From DATACN01 sp038215095 (lineage in GTDB: Bacteria; Actinomycetota; Thermoleophilia; Solirubrobacterales; Thermoleophilaceae), in NCBI GenBank assembly GCA_038215095.1, contig JBBQRG010000080.1:1-12667 (forward strand): a stretch of DNA of 12,667 bases. The letters run 5' to 3'. The notes beneath the pieces are model-generated. The model made no database searches. It saw only the letters and a list, made by a program, of their open reading frames with translations, and had not been told where the DNA came from. Shown here one piece after another: positions 6,671 through 11,896 of the stretch. Numbering within the stretch: position 1 is the first letter of the stretch; each line of letters begins with the position of its first letter. Position numbers and translations under genes: made by a program.

Positions 6671-7470
6671 TGCTGCTCGACGGTAAGAAGCTGCTGGTTA
6701 CGGGGGTTGTGACCAAGCGTTCGATCGCTTACGCGGTCGCCGAGCGGGCCCAGTTGGCGGGCGCCGAGATCGTGCTGACCAGCTTTGGACGTGCTCGGCG
6801 CATGACCGAGCGCGCCGCGGCGCGGCTGCCCGAGCCGCCGGACGTGCTCGAGCTCGACGTGAACAAGGCCGAGGACTTCGAGGCCGTCGCTTCGGAGCTC
6901 GACTCGCGCTGGGGCGGCCTCGACGGCGCGCTTCACGCGGTCGCCTTCGCTCCCGAGGACGCGCTTGGTGGGAACTTCCTCTCTACGCCCCCGGAGTCGG
7001 CCGAAGCCGCGTTCCGCACCAGTGCCTACTCGTTCAAGGCGCTGGGTGAGGCGTTGTCGCCGCTGATGGCGCATAACGGCGGCGGCGGTCTGGTGGGCCT
7101 CGACTTCGACGCCTCGGTGGCCTGGCCGGCCTATGACTGGATGGGCGTGTCGAAGGCCGCGCTGGAGGCCGTCTCCCGCTACCTCGCGCGAGACCTCGGC
7201 CCCGAGCGCGTGCGCGTGAACCTGGTGTCGGCCGGACCGGTGGACACGCCCGCGGCCGGAGGCATCCCGGGCTTCGACAAGCTGGCCGGCGCGTGGCAGC
7301 GCCAGGCGCCGCTCGGCTGGGACTCCGAGGACCCGACGCCGGTGGCCGACGCCGCCTGCTTCCTGCTCTCGGATTGGGCGCGCGGAATCACCGGAGAGAT
7401 CGTGCACGTCGACGGCGGCTTCCACGCGATGGGCACCCAACTCGAGCCCGTGGCGGCCACCGCGCCCTAG
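6670..7470 (+). CDS. fabI: Enoyl-ACP reductase (NADH), InhA/FabI type
   Basis: Reduces trans-2-enoyl-ACP to acyl-ACP, the last step of each FAS-II cycle. It is 266 aa from ATG 6670, between E. coli FabI (262) and InhA (269). The start MLLDGKKLLVTGVVTKRSIA matches InhA and FabI closely. The catalytic residues are Phe146, Tyr155 and Lys162 in GLDFDASVAWPAYDWMGVSK. The Phe, where E. coli has Tyr146, marks the InhA subtype. The cofactor loop reads LHAVAFAP, so InhA Ser94 and Gly96 correspond to Ala90 and Ala92. The C-terminal VDGGFHAMGTQLEP is typical. ATG 6670 shares one base with the maoC stop (TGATG) and has no Shine-Dalgarno, so translation should depend on coupling to maoC. The frame is open upstream but unrelated to the family there. 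Confidence 0.95.
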   Translation: MLLDGKKLLVTGVVTKRSIAYAVAERAQLAGAEIVLTSFGRARRMTERAAARLPEPPDVLELDVNKAEDFEAVASELDSRWGGLDGALHAVAFAPEDALGGNFLSTPPESAEAAFRTSAYSFKALGEALSPLMAHNGGGGLVGLDFDASVAWPAYDWMGVSKAALEAVSRYLARDLGPERVRVNLVSAGPVDTPAAGGIPGFDKLAGAWQRQAPLGWDSEDPTPVADAACFLLSDWARGITGEIVHVDGGFHAMGTQLEPVAATAP

Positions 7471-7476
7471 AGCGGA

Positions 7477-7482
7477 GATAAT
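7477..7482 (+). promoter_or_regulatory. Putative -10 element of a leaderless coaX transcript
   Basis: GATAAT matches the TATAAT consensus in five of six positions and stands out in this GC-rich DNA. It ends 7 nt before GTG 7490, so the expected transcription start falls on or next to the start codon, the layout of the leaderless mRNAs common in actinobacteria. No good -35 hexamer is visible at 16-18 bp. A GCGGAG (7472-7477) 12 nt from the GTG is a poor alternative SD. Confidence 0.45.
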
Positions 7483-7489
7483 CGCCGGC

Positions 7490-8263
7490 GTGCTGCTCAC
7501 GCTGGACGTAGGGAACACGCAGACCCACATCGGCATCTTCGACGGCGAGGAGCTCGTCGAGAGCTTCCGCGTGGCAACCGACCGCGACGCCACGGCGGAC
7601 AAGCTGGCGAGCGAGCTGGCCTCGCTGCTGGCCCTCCGCGAACACGCCCTGCGCGAGGTCGACGCCGCGATCGTGTCGTCGGTCGTGCCGAAGCTCGGCC
7701 ACGAGTACGAGCTGCTGTCGGAGCGCTACTTCGGCGGCGCCCTGCGCGTGGTCGGCCCGGGCCTGAAGACCGGCATGCCGATCCGCATCGACAATCCCCA
7801 CGAGGTTGGCGCCGACCGCGTGGTCAACGCGGTCGCGGCCTACGACCGCTTCGGCGGCGCCTGCATCTCCGTGGACTTCGGCACCACGATCAACTACGAC
7901 GTCGTCTCCTCCGACGGCGAGTACCTCGGCGGCGTGATCGCTCCGGGAGTGGAGATCTCCCTCGAAGCGCTGTCCCAGCGCGCGGAGCGCCTCTTCAAGA
8001 TCGACCTGGTCGAGCCCCGGCAGACGATCGGAAAGAACACCCAGGACGCGGTGCTGGCCGGCACGGTCTATGGCTTCGCCGGCCAGGTGGACGCGATCGT
8101 CGGCCGCATCCGCGAGGAGCTGGGCGACGAGGCGGTCGCCGTCGCCACCGGCGGCCTGGCCGGCCCGATCGTCCCCCACTGCGAGGAGATCGACGAAGTG
8201 GACGACCTCCTGACCCTGACCGGCCTACGCCTGATCTTCGAGCGAAACCGCGACGATTCGTAA
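7490..8263 (+). CDS. coaX: Type III pantothenate kinase (CoaX)
   Basis: ATP-dependent phosphorylation of pantothenate, the first committed step of CoA synthesis. Type III enzymes are not inhibited by CoA and need a monovalent cation. The protein is 257 aa, typical for the family. It belongs to the ASKHA (acetate/sugar kinase, Hsc70, actin) fold: DVGNT with Asp6 (phosphate-1 loop), GADR with Asp109 (the proposed catalytic base region), DFGTT with Asp129 (phosphate-2), and GGVIAPG (147-153). The DFGTTINYD segment differs a little from the common DFGTATTFD form. The only sensible start is GTG 7490, which fits the leaderless promoter proposed just upstream. It lies 19 bp after fabI, so it may also be reached by read-through from the FAS operon. 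CoA provides both the acyl-CoA substrates and the ACP prosthetic group, so this placement makes metabolic sense. Confidence 0.95.
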   Translation: MLLTLDVGNTQTHIGIFDGEELVESFRVATDRDATADKLASELASLLALREHALREVDAAIVSSVVPKLGHEYELLSERYFGGALRVVGPGLKTGMPIRIDNPHEVGADRVVNAVAAYDRFGGACISVDFGTTINYDVVSSDGEYLGGVIAPGVEISLEALSQRAERLFKIDLVEPRQTIGKNTQDAVLAGTVYGFAGQVDAIVGRIREELGDEAVAVATGGLAGPIVPHCEEIDEVDDLLTLTGLRLIFERNRDDS

Positions 8264-8305
8264 CACCGGCGTGCTGAGCCGTAACGCCGCGGCCGCGATC
8301 GTAAG
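8259..8305. repeat. Three CGTAA-core direct repeats upstream of the AbiEi/DUF559 gene
   Basis: CGTAAC at 8259-8264 and 8280-8285 and CGTAAG at 8300-8305 are spaced 21 and 20 bp apart, about two helical turns. The first two copies extend to CGTAAC-N-CCG. The first overlaps the coaX stop and the third ends 3 bp before GTG 8309. They could be an operator for the following gene, which has a DNA-binding N-terminus, or chance. A 6-bp inverted pair (CGGCGT 8267-8272 with ACGCCG 8284-8289, 11-nt loop) and the palindrome CGCGGCCGCG (8288-8297) lie in the same gap. With no T-run there is no clear terminator. Confidence 0.35.
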
Positions 8306-8308
8306 CGC

Positions 8309-9247
8309 GTGCCCGGCGCGTCGTCGTTTGTGCCCGATATATGTGGTCAATCGGCGACGCGTGCCCCGGACGCCGCGATTGCCGAGCTGTCGCGCCGCCA
8401 ACACGGCGTGGTCGAGCGGGGGCAGCTGGTCGAGCTCGGCCTAAGCCGGCGGGCAATCGAGCACCGTGTGGAGTGCGGACGACTGCACGCGATACATCGC
8501 GGCGTGTATGCAGTCGGCCACCCTCTACCCAGCCCGCGAGGGCGGTGGATCGCGGCCGTGCTCGCGGGTGGCCGAGGCGCCATCCTCAGTCATCGGTCCG
8601 CCGCTGCGCTATGGCGGCTGAGGCCGAGCGCGCGTGGTCGAGTGGAGGTCACCGTACCCAGCCGGAGGAGCCGCCCCGACATCCACTTCCACCAGTCAAC
8701 CCTGCCCGCCGACGAGGTCACCGTGCACGACGGCATCCCCGCCACGACCGTGGCTCGGACGCTGCTGGACCTCGCCACCGTCGTGGACCAGCGGCAGGTA
8801 GAGCGAGCTATCAACGAGGCAGAGGTCCTGCACCTGTGGGGTGAGGTCTCCCTGGCCGCCCTCCTGAAGCGCTATCCGGGACGAGCGGGGACGGGCAGCG
8901 TAAGGGCGGCGCTCCGAGCGCGCCAGGACGGCCCGACCCTCACACGAAACGATCTCGAGGAGCGCTTTTTGAGACTCGTCAGGAATGCCTCCCTACCCAG
9001 CCCCGAAGTGAACGCAACGCTGGTCCTGAACGGCCGGACCTTCGAGATCGACTTCCTCTGGCGCGAGCAGCGCCTGGCCGTCGAGGTCGACGGCCACGAC
9101 GCGCACGGCACCAGAGCGGCGTTCGAGCAGGATCGCGAGCGGGACCGGATTCTGAGCGCCGCGGGCTGGCGGCCGGCTCGCTTCACCTGGCGGCAGCTCG
9201 ACCGCGTGACTGGCGAACTGCCGCTGCTGCTCGGTACGGTCTCCTAG
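8309..9247 (+). CDS. AbiEi-like winged-helix plus DUF559 (PD-(D/E)XK-like) protein
   Basis: A 312-aa protein of a type common in actinobacteria, with no settled function. Residues about 21-70 (AELSRRQHGVVERGQL to HRGVYAVGHP) resemble the AbiEi antitoxin winged-helix domain. The middle (about 80-180) matches the AbiEi C-terminal region (GIPATTVARTLLDLA). Residues about 210-310 are DUF559, a Vsr-like restriction-endonuclease fold with the possible active-site set Glu218, Asp248 (FEIDFLW) and Glu259/Asp261 (AVEVDG), then FTWRQL. No AbiEii-type toxin or methylase lies beside it. Codon use is less GC-biased than in its neighbours (ATA, CTA, AGG, and TTT-TTG-AGA at 220-222), which suggests transfer or weak selection. 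The start is uncertain: GTG 8309 and GTG 8330 both lack an SD, and homology begins near residue 21. The stop shares a base with the dusB start. Confidence 0.8.
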   Translation: MPGASSFVPDICGQSATRAPDAAIAELSRRQHGVVERGQLVELGLSRRAIEHRVECGRLHAIHRGVYAVGHPLPSPRGRWIAAVLAGGRGAILSHRSAAALWRLRPSARGRVEVTVPSRRSRPDIHFHQSTLPADEVTVHDGIPATTVARTLLDLATVVDQRQVERAINEAEVLHLWGEVSLAALLKRYPGRAGTGSVRAALRARQDGPTLTRNDLEERFLRLVRNASLPSPEVNATLVLNGRTFEIDFLWREQRLAVEVDGHDAHGTRAAFEQDRERDRILSAAGWRPARFTWRQLDRVTGELPLLLGTVS

Positions 9248-10167
9248 TGCGCTCCCTGACCGACAGCTGGACGCTCGGCGGCCTGACGCTGGCCAACCGG
9301 GTCGTGCTCGCGCCGCTCGCGGGCATCGGGAACTGGTTCGTGCGCCTGCAGGCCAAGCGTCACGGCGCGGGCCTCGTGGTGTCGGAGATGGTGTCGAGCT
9401 TCGGGCTCGCCTACGGCAACGAGCGCACCGTGCGCGAGTTCCTGCGCATCCATCCCGAGGAGCACCCGGTCTCGATGCAGCTGTTCGGCCACGACGCGGC
9501 GATCATGCGCGAGGCGGCCGCGATGGTGGCCGGCGCGGGCGCCGACCTCGTGGACCTCAACATGGGCTGCCCGGTTCGCAAGGTCTGCAAGACCGGCGCC
9601 GGCGTCGCGCTGCTCGACGATCCGGACAAGGCGGTCGCGATCGCCCGCGCCGCCGGCGAGGGCAGCGGCCTGCCCGTCACGGTCAAGCTGCGCCCGGGGC
9701 GCAAGCCCGGGGACACGGCCGGCGTCGAGCTGGCGCGCAGGCTGGTTGAGGAGGCCGGCGTCGCGGGCATCGCCTTCCACCCCCGCCACGCCTCCCAGCA
9801 GCACAAGGGCAAGCCCGACTACGAGCTGGCGAGCGAGCTGGTCGAGGCCATCGACGTGCCGGTGATCATCTCCGGCGGGCTGCAGGACGACGAACGCGCC
9901 CGCATCGCCTTCGAGCGCAGCGGCGCCGAGGCCCTGATGCTGGCGCGCGGCTCGCTGGGGAACCCCTGGCTCTTCGAGAGCCTGCTCGGCAAGCGCGACA
10001 CCCCACCCACCCAGCAGGAGGTTCTCGACGAGCTCGGCTGGGTGATCGAACGGGCCGAGGAGCACTTCGGAGTCGAGCGGGCAGGCCGCTACCTGCGCAA
10101 GTTCTATCCCTGGTACGGCGAGCAGCTCGGAATGACGAAGTCCGAGGCCGCGGCGCTGGCCGCCTGA
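9247..10167 (+). CDS. dusB: tRNA-dihydrouridine synthase (DusB type)
   Basis: FMN- and NADPH-dependent reduction of uridines to dihydrouridine in the D-loop of tRNAs. It is 306 aa. The TIM-barrel N-half shows LAPLAG (21-26), VSEMVSS (45-51), VSMQLFG (75-81) and DLNMGCPVRKV (103-113), where Cys108 is the conserved proton donor. Further on are KLRPG (147-151), HPRHASQQHKG (178-188, the FMN/tRNA-contact region) and ARGSLGNPW (233-241). The C-terminal helical domain (about 250-306) is shorter than in some DusB proteins but intact. The start GTG 9247 shares its G with the upstream TAG and has no SD, so translation is probably coupled to the DUF559 gene. Its stop overlaps the P450 start by one base. 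Position specificity on tRNA cannot be read from sequence, but DusB is the usual actinobacterial type. Confidence 0.93.
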   Translation: MRSLTDSWTLGGLTLANRVVLAPLAGIGNWFVRLQAKRHGAGLVVSEMVSSFGLAYGNERTVREFLRIHPEEHPVSMQLFGHDAAIMREAAAMVAGAGADLVDLNMGCPVRKVCKTGAGVALLDDPDKAVAIARAAGEGSGLPVTVKLRPGRKPGDTAGVELARRLVEEAGVAGIAFHPRHASQQHKGKPDYELASELVEAIDVPVIISGGLQDDERARIAFERSGAEALMLARGSLGNPWLFESLLGKRDTPPTQQEVLDELGWVIERAEEHFGVERAGRYLRKFYPWYGEQLGMTKSEAAALAA

Positions 10168-11378
10168 TGGCCCTCGTCACCGAGCTCGACCTGCCCGAGT
10201 TCGACTACTACGGCGAGATCGAGGACCTGCGCGGTGAGCGGTTCCACGAGGTGATGACCGAGCTGCGCGAGCAGAGCTGGCTCGCCCATTCGGAGATCGC
10301 CTACTTCGTCCTGGAGCGCGAGGCCGCCTCGTTCTTCCTGCGCACGAAGAGCGCCACCTTTCCGGGCATGAAGATCGCCGAGCTGTTCGGCGTAGACGAC
10401 GGCGCGCTGTACGAGGAGATCAAGCGCAACATCCTGCACCTGAACGGCGCCGATCACGGTCGCCTGCGCAACCTCGTGAACCCCTTCTTCACGCCGCGTG
10501 CCGCCGACCGCTGGCGGCCGGTCATGCGTGAGTACCTGGAGCAGCTCTTCGAGCCGGTGGCCGGCACGGGCCGCTTCGACTTCGTGGAGGCGTTCGCCAA
10601 GCCCTACCCCTCATTGATGATGGCCACGGTCATGGGCGCGCCGCTGGCCGACGCTCCGCGCCTCCACGACTGGTCGCTCTGGATCCAACGGCAGTTCGAC
10701 CCGCCCAGCCTGATTGCCGAGCGCGAGCGGATCGAGCTCGCCGTGGAGGAGTTCTACGAGTACGTGGGCGCGCTGCTGGAGCACCGCCGCGGCGACCCCG
10801 GCGACGATCTCGTCTCCACCCTCATCGCGGCCGAGGAGCAGGGCGACAAGCTCTCCGACGTGGAGCTCGTGAACCTGGTGCTGAACGTGCTGATCGGCGG
10901 CGTCGACACCACGCAGAGCCAGCTCGCCCAGGCGATCCGCCTGTTCGCCGAGCACCCCGACCAGTGGCGCCTGCTCGCCGAGCAGCCAGAGCTCGCCCCA
11001 CAGGCCGTCGAGGAGGTGGTGCGCTTCGAGCCGATCACCCCGTTCACCGCGCGCATCATGCTCGAGGACGTCGAGTACAACGGCGTGACCTTCCCCAAGG
11101 ACACCGTCCTGATGGTTTCCGCGGTGACGGCCAACCGCGAGCCCGAGGGGGCCGATTTCGACATCACGGCCGACCGCGAGCGCAACAAGCCCCTCACCTT
11201 CGGTGCCGGCATCCACTACTGCCTGGGCGCCAACCTCGCCCGCGCGGAGCTGCAGGAGGCGCTCACCTACCTCGCTCCCCGCCTGCCCGGGCTGGAGCTC
11301 GAAGGGGCCCCTGAGTTCGGCAGCGTGCACGGCATCTACGGCCTCGAAAAGCTGCAGATTTCCTTTCAGAGCGCCTGA
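10167..11378 (+). CDS. Cytochrome P450
   Basis: A soluble bacterial heme monooxygenase of 403 aa. Diagnostic motifs in order: C-helix HGRLR (97-101), I-helix oxygen-activation motif GGVDTT (244-249, with Asp247 and Thr248), K-helix EVVR (283-286), and the heme-binding loop FGAGIHYCLG with the cysteine ligand Cys352. There is no membrane anchor, as expected for class I enzymes that take electrons from a ferredoxin. Neither ferredoxin nor ferredoxin reductase is in the window. The meander region is compact (REPEGADFDITADRE). ATG 10167 overlaps the dusB stop (TGATG) with no SD, so the two are probably translationally coupled. The substrate is unknown; nearby lipid genes invite a guess at fatty-acid or terpenoid hydroxylation, but nothing in the protein shows it. 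Confidence 0.94.
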   Translation: MALVTELDLPEFDYYGEIEDLRGERFHEVMTELREQSWLAHSEIAYFVLEREAASFFLRTKSATFPGMKIAELFGVDDGALYEEIKRNILHLNGADHGRLRNLVNPFFTPRAADRWRPVMREYLEQLFEPVAGTGRFDFVEAFAKPYPSLMMATVMGAPLADAPRLHDWSLWIQRQFDPPSLIAERERIELAVEEFYEYVGALLEHRRGDPGDDLVSTLIAAEEQGDKLSDVELVNLVLNVLIGGVDTTQSQLAQAIRLFAEHPDQWRLLAEQPELAPQAVEEVVRFEPITPFTARIMLEDVEYNGVTFPKDTVLMVSAVTANREPEGADFDITADRERNKPLTFGAGIHYCLGANLARAELQEALTYLAPRLPGLELEGAPEFGSVHGIYGLEKLQISFQSA

Positions 11379-11385
11379 TCGGCGT

Positions 11386-11394
11386 TGCTACACT
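11386..11394 (+). promoter_or_regulatory. Putative extended -10 promoter of greA
   Basis: TGC followed by TACACT forms an extended -10 (TGn-TANNNT) in the 28-bp gap after the P450 gene. A weak -35-like TTCAGA (11365-11370) lies 18 bp upstream. The expected start is near 11401, giving a 5' leader of only about six bases before ATG 11407, which has no Shine-Dalgarno. This would separate greA-lysS from the dusB-P450 pair. Confidence 0.45.
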
Positions 11395-11406
11395 CCTCGG
11401 CCGCTG

Positions 11407-11886
11407 ATGGCTCGCGAAACCGTCCTCACACCTCAAGGCCTGACAGAGCTCAAGGCCAAGATCGAGCACCTGTCGACAGACCGCAGGCGCGAGGTCGCCT
11501 CACGCATCAAGGAGGCGCGCGAGTTCGGCGACATCTCCGAGAACTCGGAGTACGACGACGCCAAGAACGAGCAGGCGATGCTCGAGAAGCAGATTTCGGA
11601 CCTCGAGGAGAAGCTGCGCGGCGCCCGCGTGATCGACGAGAAGTCTGTCGACACCGACCAGGTCAGCGTCGGCGTGACCGTGCACTTGAAGGACCAGAAG
11701 ACCGACAAGTCCAGCAAGTACAAGATCGTCGGCTCCGCCGAAGCCAACCCGCGCGAGGCGAAGCTCTCGAACGAGTCGCCGGTCGGCAAGGCCCTCATCG
11801 GCCACAGGCGCGGCGAGATCGTGTCGGTCCCCGTCCCGCGCGGCCCGGCCCGCAAGCTCAAGATCACCAAGATCGAAACCGCCTAG
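11407..11886 (+). CDS. greA: Transcription elongation factor GreA
   Basis: Rescues backtracked RNA polymerase by stimulating cleavage of the nascent RNA through the secondary channel. It is 159 aa, the standard length. Residues 1-75 form the antiparallel coiled coil, whose tip carries the acidic pair Asp42 and Glu45 in GDISENSEYDDAK, the residues that coordinate the catalytic metal in polymerase. Residues about 83-159 form the FKBP-like domain, with the conserved SNESPVGKALIGHRRGE segment. ATG 11407 gives the family-typical MARETVLTPQGL start. The frame extends upstream into the P450 gene but has no similarity there. There is no SD, so a near-leaderless transcript from the -10 at 11389-11394 is likely. 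lysS begins 10 bases downstream. Confidence 0.96.
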   Translation: MARETVLTPQGLTELKAKIEHLSTDRRREVASRIKEAREFGDISENSEYDDAKNEQAMLEKQISDLEEKLRGARVIDEKSVDTDQVSVGVTVHLKDQKTDKSSKYKIVGSAEANPREAKLSNESPVGKALIGHRRGEIVSVPVPRGPARKLKITKIETA

Positions 11887-11896
11887 GCTCCCCGCG

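Noticed and set aside
6382..7602. Long minus-strand open frame (about 406 codons) opposite maoC, fabI and coaX
   Set aside because: It lies opposite genes with clear family motifs. Its translation is low-complexity, rich in Arg/Ala/Ser/His and without any recognisable domain. Such frames are expected in very GC-rich DNA, where stop codons are rare.
8264..8308. Intrinsic terminator after coaX
   Set aside because: A 6-bp stem and a GC palindrome can be drawn, but there is no T-run and the stems are short, so no terminator was called.
8341..8844. Alternative frame starting at ATG 8341 inside the DUF559 gene
   Set aside because: It gives a Pro/Arg-rich product without domains, while the 8309 frame carries AbiEi and DUF559 motifs. 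The ATG is out of frame with that gene.
8309..10167. AbiE-type toxin-antitoxin pair
   Set aside because: The AbiEi-like protein is followed by dusB, not by an AbiEii nucleotidyltransferase, and coaX precedes it. No toxin partner exists in the window.
11203..11406. Upstream in-frame extension of greA into the P450 gene
   Set aside because: GreA is complete at 159 aa from ATG 11407. The extension overlaps the P450 heme-binding region in another frame.
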